A stretch of DNA of 64,000 nt from Methanomethylovorans hollandica DSM 15978 (GTDB taxonomy: Archaea; Halobacteriota; Methanosarcinia; Methanosarcinales; Methanosarcinaceae): positions 1,976,011 through 2,040,010 of the forward strand of contig NC_019977.1 of assembly GCF_000328665.1 (NCBI RefSeq), given 5' to 3'. The translations under genes were made by a program, and so were the position numbers. Of this stretch, positions 45,568 through 54,800 are shown one piece after another (positions within the stretch are counted from its first letter, which is position 1; each line of letters starts with the position of its first letter). The notes under the pieces are model-generated. The model was given only the letters and a program-made list of their open reading frames with translations, was not told the DNA's origin and searched no databases.

Positions 45568-47046
45568 TCAGTTAGCTTCATTCTTTTTCTTGAGCATAGC
45601 AAGGATCGCTACAAAAGCACCTGCTGAAATGGTGTCCCCGATACCCACAGTAGCCACAGGGTCAGGTACCACTTTTGAGGGGATGACAATAAGGTCATGG
45701 GTAAGCGCACATACGCAACCATCCTCGAACTCGGTCCCGGTACAGACATCTCTTCTGACAAGATATTTTTCAAGTTGATCAAGATCATGATGTCCCTGGC
45801 TGGATATTGGGACACTGAGACCGATTTCCCCTTCCCGGAGACTACCAATGCCACCATGCAATGCCTGGGCTGCTGCAAGAGTAGACGAGAACATCAAAGC
45901 ATCTCTGTGCTCTTCAACGCTAAGGGGGAAATCCCTGCAAGCCACACAGATATAGAACCCTAGGCAATGAATATGGACCCTTTCAAGTTTCAGTTCACAT
46001 AAGAGCTTAACAGCACCCTCGTACAGGGCAGAGATACTATTCTCGCCTTTGCTGATAACAGCATATGCAAGCTCCTCATGGCCCAGTACATTAAGAGCGT
46101 TAGCCACCTCAACAGTATCCAGTCCTAAAGAAGACACATGCTTGTACACAATATCCTTAAGGATCGTTTTTCTTATGACCTTGTTCTGGATAGAAGTAAA
46201 CTCCACATGTATGCGCATATCAGGGTTGCCTTCCTTAAGCCTTTTGATAACCTGCACAGCCTTTTTCACATAATCACGGTAAGTGGTCCCATCCTCATAT
46301 TTCTCCTTTATCATCTGATAACCTGCGAGTATAGCACCATCGATAACTCCATTCATATGCGGAATCTGATCGTATAGCTGCTCGCTCATATCTATGCGCA
46401 GCCAGGATGGTCGTGAAGAAATGATCAAACGATTATCTCTGGGAACTTCAAAACTGTCTTCATAATATTCAACCTTAGTACCTTTTGAGAATTCAAGTAT
46501 CCAGTTTACCTTAGGACGCTGGTCCGGATCATAGGCCTCTGAGGGATGTCTCAGTTTGAGCACACCATCCTCAATTACCGGATATTTGAGATTAGGAGAA
46601 TCAACAAAATATTCTGCTTGTTCCCTGGACAACCATGGAACATAGGTTATAACATTTTTAATTCCAAGATTGGCAAGCAAGTTAGAAATGATGCCAGCCT
46701 GACCTCCCATACGGGCTTTATCGAATACCAGATTATCCATGAGCCACTGGTGGATATCAGTAGTATAGGTAGGCACTTCGGCAGCTTTGCCATCGCGCAT
46801 GGCTATCACAAGCCTCGCCAGAAGGTCCACCGGATCCTGAACTTCACGTGGATATCCTGCTATCCTTTGCTGCACCGCCTTGGCACCCACTATGGAAATG
46901 AGCTTATGGATATCTTTTTCAGTGACATGCTTTATAGCATCTACATTACTGTTGTATGCTACAAAGATACCATTAATGTCACCAAGTACATCACTGATAC
47001 TGGAAAAGGCCGTAGAATAACGCTTCTCCCATTCTTGTATGTCCAT
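45568..47046 (-). CDS. pfkC: ADP-dependent phosphofructokinase/glucokinase
   Basis: A 492-residue ADP-dependent sugar kinase of modified archaeal glycolysis; it phosphorylates fructose 6-phosphate (and in some species glucose) with ADP as donor. The N-terminal FVAYNSNVDAIKHV binds the sugar, and RMGGQAGIISNLLANLGIKN follows. The catalytic VATVGIGDTISAG holds the GxGD base. It leads a unit with the second kinase and the DNA glycosylase. Choice of phosphofructokinase over glucokinase is an inference. Confidence 0.83.
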   Translation of the reverse strand: MDIQEWEKRYSTAFSSISDVLGDINGIFVAYNSNVDAIKHVTEKDIHKLISIVGAKAVQQRIAGYPREVQDPVDLLARLVIAMRDGKAAEVPTYTTDIHQWLMDNLVFDKARMGGQAGIISNLLANLGIKNVITYVPWLSREQAEYFVDSPNLKYPVIEDGVLKLRHPSEAYDPDQRPKVNWILEFSKGTKVEYYEDSFEVPRDNRLIISSRPSWLRIDMSEQLYDQIPHMNGVIDGAILAGYQMIKEKYEDGTTYRDYVKKAVQVIKRLKEGNPDMRIHVEFTSIQNKVIRKTILKDIVYKHVSSLGLDTVEVANALNVLGHEELAYAVISKGENSISALYEGAVKLLCELKLERVHIHCLGFYICVACRDFPLSVEEHRDALMFSSTLAAAQALHGGIGSLREGEIGLSVPISSQGHHDLDQLEKYLVRRDVCTGTEFEDGCVCALTHDLIVIPSKVVPDPVATVGIGDTISAGAFVAILAMLKKKNEAN

Positions 47047-47094
47047 GCATTCACCCTTATTTGTAACCCCTTGATCTGAAAATAAAAACTGAGC

Positions 47095-48279
47095 TTATGT
47101 AGTGTACTCAGCATTTATGCGCACATAATCATAAGTAAGATCACAACCCCAGGCTGTAGCACTGCTTTCCCCCAATCCCAGGTCAACTATGATATACACT
47201 TTCGATCCGCCCATTATTTCCCCAAGCAAAGAGAGAGCTGACTCACTTGTCCCCTGGACCTTACCCCTGCTGACTAATTCGATCATGTTCTTGCCATCTG
47301 AGAAAGCCAGCGATAGCTTGTGCTGATCTACCTCTGCACCGGAATAACCCACTGCTGCTGTTACACGCCCCCAGTTAGGATCTTTACCAAATACTGCCGA
47401 CTTCACAAGTGGTGAGCGTACAATGGCCTTTGCTGCTATACGAGCATCTTCATCAGATAGGGCACCTGTTACCTTTGCCTCTATGAGCCTTGTGGCCCCT
47501 TCGCCATCTGCAGCTATCATTTTTCCAAGCTCTGTCAACACATGGTCAAGCCCCTGCTGGAACGCAGCTGGCACTGGCTCAATACCAGACTTACCTGTTG
47601 CTGTTAAGAGCACCATATCATTGGTACTTGTGTCACCATCCACTACTACCATATTAAAACTTTTGTCCACAGTCCTGGTAAGGCATTCTTGCAATGAGGC
47701 TGAAGGCATTTTTGCATCCGTGTAAGCAAAACATAGCATTGTGCCCATGTTGGGCTCTATCATACCAGCACCTTTGGCAATGGCCCCGATACGGACACCG
47801 CTATCAAGTTCAATAGCTATCTCTTTCATTGTCGTATCAGTGGTCATTATGGACCTTGCTGCTGCACGGCTGCCTTCGTGATCTGCTTTTAATGAAGCTA
47901 TGACATCCAGAAGGTTCGAAGCTATCCATTTTATGTCCAGCCGCCTGCCAATGACACCGGTAGAAGCTACTGCCACCTGTTCAGGATCCAGGGACAACGC
48001 ATCCGCCAGCATGCTGGCCATTTCCCTTGCATCTTCAAGACCCTGTTCACCGGTAAAAGCATTTGCATTGCCGCTGTTGACTATTAAGGCACTGAGCTTG
48101 CCATGTTTTTGAAGATGCTCCTTTGTAACTACCAGAGGAGCAGCAATGACCTTGTTCCTGGTAAACACTCCAGCAGCATTGCCTTCTGCCACGATCACTC
48201 CAAGACCCATCTTACCGGGTTTGATACCCCAGGCTTTAACACCCTTTACAGCACAAATACCACCATCTATCGGTTTCAT
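47095..48279 (-). CDS. argJ: Bifunctional ornithine acetyltransferase/N-acetylglutamate synthase
   Basis: A 394-residue enzyme of cyclic arginine synthesis that passes acetyl from acetylornithine to glutamate. The self-cleavage site is in EPNMGTMLCFAYTDAKMP, where the Thr of GTML becomes the nucleophile. VNSGNANAFTGEQGLEDA is a further family mark. The ATG overlaps the preceding CBS-protein gene by four bases. Complete length. Confidence 0.94.
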   Translation of the reverse strand: MKPIDGGICAVKGVKAWGIKPGKMGLGVIVAEGNAAGVFTRNKVIAAPLVVTKEHLQKHGKLSALIVNSGNANAFTGEQGLEDAREMASMLADALSLDPEQVAVASTGVIGRRLDIKWIASNLLDVIASLKADHEGSRAAARSIMTTDTTMKEIAIELDSGVRIGAIAKGAGMIEPNMGTMLCFAYTDAKMPSASLQECLTRTVDKSFNMVVVDGDTSTNDMVLLTATGKSGIEPVPAAFQQGLDHVLTELGKMIAADGEGATRLIEAKVTGALSDEDARIAAKAIVRSPLVKSAVFGKDPNWGRVTAAVGYSGAEVDQHKLSLAFSDGKNMIELVSRGKVQGTSESALSLLGEIMGGSKVYIIVDLGLGESSATAWGCDLTYDYVRINAEYTT

Positions 48280-48749
48280 TGCTCCGTATTCCCTCCAAGC
48301 CCGTGTATGATATCACCACGAGTGATGATACCGACCAGAATATCATCCTCTACAACCGGGAGGCGGTTCACCTTGTGCTTCGTGATAAGCCTGACCGCAT
48401 CCTGGATACTGTTTTCAGGGGATATCAAATGCACATTCTTTTGCATGATCTCGCTGACAGGCTTTGAACCAATGTCATCAAGCATGTGTTTAGTTTCCTC
48501 CCAGTTCAGAAGTTCACGTATGGGTATCTCTATTACCTCAAAGGGACTGGGCAGCCACAGACCTCCATGCTCAGGAACTTCCAGCAATTTGAGAAGGTCG
48601 CCTTCTGAGACTATGCCTACAACCCTTCCCTCTTCTACAACCGGAAGGCCACTAATGTTATGCTTTTTGAGCAGCTGAGAAGCCTCACTTATGGTTGTGT
48701 GAGGATCACATACGATCACATCGGTATTCATTATGTCTTTGACTTGCAT
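48276..48749 (-). CDS. Two-CBS-domain protein
   Basis: A 157-residue protein consisting of two CBS domains: MQVKDIMNTDVIVCDPHTTI (first) and VSEIMQKNVHLISPENSIQD (second), each with the ISGLPVVEEG or VNRLPVVEDD core. Such proteins bind adenosyl compounds (AMP, ATP, SAM) and sense energy state. It lies between argC and argJ on the same strand; its end overlaps the argJ start by four bases, so it is probably made together with the arginine enzymes. A role in controlling them is inferred from position. Confidence 0.88.
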   Translation of the reverse strand: MQVKDIMNTDVIVCDPHTTISEASQLLKKHNISGLPVVEEGRVVGIVSEGDLLKLLEVPEHGGLWLPSPFEVIEIPIRELLNWEETKHMLDDIGSKPVSEIMQKNVHLISPENSIQDAVRLITKHKVNRLPVVEDDILVGIITRGDIIHGLGGNTEQ

Positions 48750-48779
48750 AGATTACACCATCTTAATAAGCATTGAAAC

Positions 48780-49793
48780 TTAAGGGGCTACACCTGACAT
48801 CCACAAACCGGTAGTTTCACCTAAGCCACACATGATGTTCATATTCTGTATAGCCTGTCCTGAAGCTCCCTTTACCAGGTTGTCGATCGCGGAGATAACA
48901 ACTACGCGATTATTACGGGTATCCACTTCAAAGCCTATATCGCAAAAATTGGAGCCTCTTACTGCACTAAGAGAGGGAATACCATCCACCACTCTGACAA
49001 AAGGCTTGTCCTGATACATTTCTGCGTACAGGTCCATGACATCATATTGTGTAAGCTTGCCTTTGGTAAAGATGTGAGCTGTAGTAAGTATGCCCCTCAC
49101 GGAGGGAATAATATGAGGTGTGAAACTGATCCTGGTAAGAGAATTATCCAGACGCTGTAGCTCCTGAGTGAACTCGGCCAGATGCCTGTGAGTTGTCAGT
49201 TTGTACGGCTGAACATTCTCGGCCATGTTTGGATAGTGTGAAGCCTGACTCGGTTCAATACCAGCACCTGAAACACCGGTCTTCGAATCAAATACGACAT
49301 TTTCGATCATAGAAACCTGCGCAAGGGGAGCGGCTGCAAGAGTGGCACCTGTTGGAAAACAACCAGGATTGGCTATGAACTTTTCGTGCTTCACTTCCGG
49401 ATGCAACTCCGGCATTCCATAGACCACATGACGCGGATCCTGGTGTTTAATACCGTACACTTTCTCAAAGACATCTGGATTAAGACGATAATCAGCACTC
49501 AGATCAATTACCTTCACTTTGTCGTCGAGGAGCTTTGGTACGATCTCCATGGCAGTGCCATGAGGCACAGCTACAAAGACCACATCACACCTATCTTTTA
49601 TTTCCTGTGAATCGGGGTTTTCAAACTCCAGGTCCACCATGTCCTTGAGATGCCTGTGAGTAGCAGATACTTTCTGGCCGATCAACTTACGGGATGTAGC
49701 AAGTTCGACCCTGGCCTGCGGGTGGTTAAACAGCAAGCGCATAAGCTCGCCGCCTGTGTAACCTGATGCACCGATGATTCCTATGTCAAGCAT
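48780..49793 (-). CDS. argC: N-acetyl-gamma-glutamyl-phosphate reductase
   Basis: A 337-residue enzyme, third step of arginine synthesis, using NADPH. It begins MLDIGIIGASGYTGGELMRL, and the catalytic cysteine is in FIANPGCFPTGATLAAAPLA. Start is ATG 49793; an ATG three codons earlier is possible. It is the first gene of the argC-CBS-argJ unit. Confidence 0.93.
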   Translation of the reverse strand: MLDIGIIGASGYTGGELMRLLFNHPQARVELATSRKLIGQKVSATHRHLKDMVDLEFENPDSQEIKDRCDVVFVAVPHGTAMEIVPKLLDDKVKVIDLSADYRLNPDVFEKVYGIKHQDPRHVVYGMPELHPEVKHEKFIANPGCFPTGATLAAAPLAQVSMIENVVFDSKTGVSGAGIEPSQASHYPNMAENVQPYKLTTHRHLAEFTQELQRLDNSLTRISFTPHIIPSVRGILTTAHIFTKGKLTQYDVMDLYAEMYQDKPFVRVVDGIPSLSAVRGSNFCDIGFEVDTRNNRVVVISAIDNLVKGASGQAIQNMNIMCGLGETTGLWMSGVAP

Positions 49794-49802
49794 GATATTC
49801 AC

Positions 49803-50194
49803 TTTTGTATTAGATGATAAAGATTAATTTGAGTATTGTTTAATGCTTGAACTAATAAAAGGGTTTGTCAAGAATAGAGCTTGATCAGGGGATGCAAGAT
49901 ACCAGATATCTGTTTTTCAGGATACTATTAAAAAATGATGCTTAAATCTAACAGAATGCAGCAATTTGGCAGCGCATCTTAAATGCTGTAAAATACGATA
50001 TCCTGTACCTTAGTAGAATATTGCTAACAACTAGGAGAAGTTACAGGAAAAATTTACAGCGAAATGGATACGCTACATTTATAATTGAGGGAAGATTAGA
50101 AAACAAGAATATAATGAAATATAAATTCTCCCTTAAATACGAAATCTGTACTTGTAAGCGTTCAATGCAGGATTATTAAAGGAGATGTGAGAAA
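49803..50194. other. Intergenic region with a copy of a dispersed repeat
   Basis: No gene is evident. A segment at 49968-50046 resembles 55924-56004: both read GCTGTAAAATA(C/T)GATA, then CTGTACCTTA(G/A)TAGAATATTG and AGGAGAAG with few differences. The other copy follows a broken transposase, so this is likely a mobile-element end or a small dispersed repeat. Confidence 0.5.
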
Positions 50195-51712
50195 ATATCG
50201 CTTCCTGTAAATGTCAAAGAGCTGATCAATGGCCACACAGTTGAATGGGAGCGTATCGAATTTAAAAATGGCTGGAACCCAGAATCAATTTTGCACAGCA
50301 TCTGTGCATTTGCCAATGATTTTAATAACTGGGGTGGTGGCTATATTATTGTTGGGATAGGGGAAAAAGAAGGACTTCCTGTTTTCCCTCCTTCTGGGCT
50401 TGAAATTGAACAAATCGACAGGATACAGAAAGAACTACATGGCATGTGTAATAAACTGTATCTGGCATATTTTCCTGTTGTTGAACCTGTATACTTCCAG
50501 AAAAAGCATGTTTTGATCATCTGGGTACCTGGAGGACAAAATCGCCCTTATAAATCTCCTATTTCACTTGGTAAGAAAAATGACTATGCCTATTACATTA
50601 GGAGATTCTCAAAGACTGTAAAGGCAAAAGGCGATGAGGAAAGGGAACTGTTGTCTATGACTGCGTCACTACCATTTGATGATAGGATAAATCACAATGC
50701 AAGTATTGACGACCTGAACTTTACTCTTATCAAATCCCATCTTAAAGAGATAGGTAGCGATCTTCTCACAGAAGCTGATAGAATACCGTTCATAGACCTG
50801 TGCAGAAGGATGAACATTGTAGAAGGACCTGATGAATATGTTAAGCCAAAAAACGTGGGTCTTTTATTCTTTAACGATGAACCCCACAGGTACTTTAAGG
50901 GAGCACAGATAGATATTGTTGAGTTCAAGGATGAGGTAGGAGATAGCTTCACAGAGAGAATTTTCACAGGTCCTCTGAGGCAGCAGATAGTTTCTGTTCT
51001 AGCATACATAAAGAACAATATCCTTGTTGAGAATATAAGGAAAGTACCTGACAGGGCAGAAGCGATACGCTTTTTCAATTACCCATACCAAGCTTTCGAA
51101 GAAGCCCTTGTGAATGCGGTCTATCACAAAAGTTATGAGATAAATGAGCCCGTAGAGGTCAGGATATACTCTGACAAAATGGAGATACTCAGTTACCCGG
51201 GACCACTTCCTCCTCTTAATAAAGACAATCTGATGAATGAAAATATCTCTTCAAGACGATACAGAAACAGGATAATAGGAGATTTACTTAAAGAACTACA
51301 TTTGACAGAAGGCAGAAATACTGGATTCCGGAAGATAAGAAAATCTCTTATGATGAACGGTTCCCCAGAACCTGTATTTAGGACAGATGACGAGAGGAGC
51401 TATTTCCTGACAGTTCTAAGGATACATCCTGAGGCCCAAGTCGAGGCCCAAGTCGAGGCCCAAGTCGAAAAGGTAATAGGATTGACTGATACTCAGGCAA
51501 AGATCCTATCTGAATGTGCTATAAAACCGATGTCTAAAAGAGAAATAGCTGAGATACTAGGCCATTCCAATGTGTCCGGGAACTTGAAAAAAGCTATAAC
51601 AGAACTTCTAAGTAATGGGTTGCTCGATTATACGATACCTGAAAAACCAAGAAGCCGATTACAGCGGTATCAAACAACTGTTTCAGGCAGGAAACTCATT
51701 AAAAAAGACTGA
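50195..51712 (+). CDS. AlbA_2/Schlafen-type ATP-binding transcriptional regulator, start codon unclear
   Basis: About 505 residues. The N-terminal AlbA_2 domain reads VEWERIEFKNGWNPESILHS and GGGYIIVGIGEKEG; the middle is a helicase-related/ATP-binding GHKL-like region (FEEALVNAVYHKSYEINEPV); the C-terminus has the spacer AQVEAQVEAQVE and a winged helix. This is a common archaeal regulator (COG2865). The first usual start codon in frame, TTG 50291, would remove the beginning of the AlbA domain. The frame is open further upstream, where ATA at 50195 sits in the position expected for Met (reading xSLPVNVKELI) ten bases after GGAG. Either ATA is used or the start codon has mutated. Target unknown. 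Confidence 0.7.
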   Translation: MSLPVNVKELINGHTVEWERIEFKNGWNPESILHSICAFANDFNNWGGGYIIVGIGEKEGLPVFPPSGLEIEQIDRIQKELHGMCNKLYLAYFPVVEPVYFQKKHVLIIWVPGGQNRPYKSPISLGKKNDYAYYIRRFSKTVKAKGDEERELLSMTASLPFDDRINHNASIDDLNFTLIKSHLKEIGSDLLTEADRIPFIDLCRRMNIVEGPDEYVKPKNVGLLFFNDEPHRYFKGAQIDIVEFKDEVGDSFTERIFTGPLRQQIVSVLAYIKNNILVENIRKVPDRAEAIRFFNYPYQAFEEALVNAVYHKSYEINEPVEVRIYSDKMEILSYPGPLPPLNKDNLMNENISSRRYRNRIIGDLLKELHLTEGRNTGFRKIRKSLMMNGSPEPVFRTDDERSYFLTVLRIHPEAQVEAQVEAQVEKVIGLTDTQAKILSECAIKPMSKREIAEILGHSNVSGNLKKAITELLSNGLLDYTIPEKPRSRLQRYQTTVSGRKLIKKD

Positions 51713-51844
51713 ATTCGTGGTAGCATTATTTGCAATCCTTTTCTTTACAGTGCCCATAGACTTCTTTCAGACATATCTTTTTAAGATTGTTATTTAAAAA
51801 TAAACGGAATAGAGCGAAATAATATTCGCTCACATTCAAACTAT

Positions 51845-54800
51845 TCAAGCTTTTGTCACGGTCAACTTCGGTCTTTGAGCTGCATTGGTCCACTCCGAGC
51901 TGTAAAAAGCAATGTAATTGCCGCTCTCGACCTTTGCTTTCAGGAAGAAGCCCGTGTTCTTGTATTTGACACTTACATATTCCTGTACAAGCTGTGTGAC
52001 ATCAAAATCATAGTACTTGTTGTCAGGAACTTTACTACCTGCAAATGTTAGTGAAGCATACGGTGTAGCACCCTGAGCAACATTATTCTTATCATACCAG
52101 CTTCCTCCAGCATTGCTCCATAAGACACCAGACATTCTTGAATTCCAAGTCACATATTGTGGATTCCATTCAAGAGGTCTATAGACTTCGACGATTGTAT
52201 CAGAAGTGCGTGTCTTACCTGCAGGATAGTACCAATACAACGACAGAGTTGCCTTTGATATCATATCCGTTGTTTTATAACTGCTCAGATCGAATATCAT
52301 CACATCTCTACAAACAGGTGTGCTCTTTCCTATGTCAAGATAAGTGGTCGTGGATAGAACACTAGATGGAGTATCTGAACGTAACCTGTTGTCAGAGGTT
52401 GGTGCATAAGATACTGTACTTGTTGGAGGTGGTGTACCACTTACAGTTACCTGCAATGTATCAGTAGATTTCTGGCCAATTGTGTCTGTAACAGTAAGTG
52501 TTACAGTGTAAGTCCTTGCGGTAGTATAGGTCTTTGTAGCACTAACAGTGCTTGCTTCTGAAGTTATGCCATTTGATGCATCGAAGTCCCACGAATAAGA
52601 TACTATTCCCTTATCATCAATGGAAGCACTTCCGTCAAATGTCACTGCAGAACCTACAGTACCGGTTTTATCGGCGCCTGCATTTGCAACTGGCATTGGG
52701 TCCCCAGTACTTGCTCCCTTAGTCACAGTTAATTTTGGCCTCTGTGCTGCATTAGTCCACTCAGAGCTATAGAATGCAATGTAATTGCCGCTCTCGGTCT
52801 TTGCTTTCAGGAAGAAGCCCGTGTTCTTGTACTTCCCACTTACGTATTCCTGTACAAGCTGAGTAACATCGAAATCGTAGTATTTATTGTCAGGAACTTT
52901 GCTACCTGCAAATGTCAGAGAAGCATAAGGTGTCGCACCCTGAGCAACATTATTCTTATCAAACCAGCTTCCTCCAGCATTGCTCCATAAGACTCCAGAC
53001 ATTCTTGAATTCCATGTCACATACTGTGGATTCCATTCAAGAGGTCTGTATACCTCAACTATAGTGTCAGATGTGCGAGTAGCGCCTGCAGGATAGTACC
53101 AATAAAGTGACAGAGTCGCTTTGGAGATAGTATCCGTTGTCTTATAGCTGCTTAGATCGAACAGCATTACATCCCTGAAACTGGATGTACTTCTTCCAAT
53201 GTCAACATACGTGCTAGTGGAAAGAAGTGTAGTTGGAGTAGCATCCCGCAATCTGTTGTCATAAGTAGGCGGATAAGAGACTGTACTTGTTGGAGGTGGT
53301 ACAGCACTGACAACTACCTGCAATGTATCAGTAGACTTCTGGCCAATTGTGTCTGTAACAGTAAGTGTTACAGTGTAAGTCCTTGCGGTAGTATAGGTCT
53401 TTGTAGCACTAACAGTGCTTGCTTCTGAAGTTATGCCATTTGATGCATCGAAGTCCCACGAATAAGATACTATTCCCTTATCATCAATGGAAGCACTTCC
53501 GTCAAATGTCACTGCAGAACCTACAGTACCGGTTTTATCGGCGCCTGCATTTGCAACTGGCATTTGGTCCCCAGTACTTGTTCCCGAAATCACAGTTAAC
53601 TTTGGCCTTTGAGCTGCATTGGTCCACTCCGAGCTATAGAATGCAATGTAATTGCCGCTCTCAGTCTTTGCTTTCAGGAAGAATCCAGTGTTCTTGTATT
53701 TGCCACTTACATATTCCTGTACAAGCTGAGTAACATCAAAATCATAGTATTTGTTGTCAGGCACTTTGCTGCCAGCGAATGTTAGTGAAGCATACGGTGT
53801 AGCACCCTGAGCAACATTATTCTTATCAAACCAATTACCTCCTGCTGTAGTCCATTTAGTGCTTGATGCACGGTTGGTCCAGCTTACATATCTTGGATCC
53901 CAGTCAGCTGCTGGTCTGTAGATCTGTACTACTGTATCAGAAGTACGTGTCTTACCTGCAGGATAATACCAGTACAGGGAGAGCGTAGCCTTTGAGATTA
54001 CATCTGTTGTTTTGTAGTTACTCAGATCGAACATCATTAGATCCCTGCAACTAGCTGAATTCCTTCCAATATCAATATAGTTTATAGTGGGGAATGCACT
54101 TGTCGGGGATGAAGTCCTCAGTCCATTGTCATAGGTCGGAGAATATGAGGTCGATCCTGCTGGAGATGGTGTGGTAGTTGTTGAATCGCTGGTAGATGGA
54201 GCTGTATTCACATTGTTGCTCATTGTGAAACCTCCTCCATATGTGTCCCCATTCTTATTATTGTAAAAATTGTTGCTCTGAACTATGAACTTTGCATAGG
54301 ATGGCTGTGTGTTCCATATACCCACTCCTGAGCCTGTAACCCCACTCATTCCATCATTGTTCATTATGACATTGTTCCTCACATAAGTGGTGAACTGTGC
54401 CTTTTGTTGTGCAACAGATACAAAAGCATCATGATTTGGATACCCAGACCATACATGCCATTTTATTGCAGCATTACCACCATCATCAAATACATTATTC
54501 TCGATGATAGTATTATCAAAATTCTGCATTGTGATCGCTGCATTGGTGTATCCGGTATTCAAAGGATCCTGTCCTACTTTTGTAAAAGTATTGTTATGTA
54601 TATAGACATTCTTTGCCCTTATGACATTATCAGTATATGCTGCAACCATCAAGATTCCTGAACCTCTCATGGTACTTATCTTATTATTATATATTTCTAT
54701 ATTATTAAAGGACAAATTGCCTAAACTATTGGTTTTATCGATCTCTATTGCCGGCCCTGTTGATGTGCCGCCCCCGTCAGAATAGATTATATTATCATGA

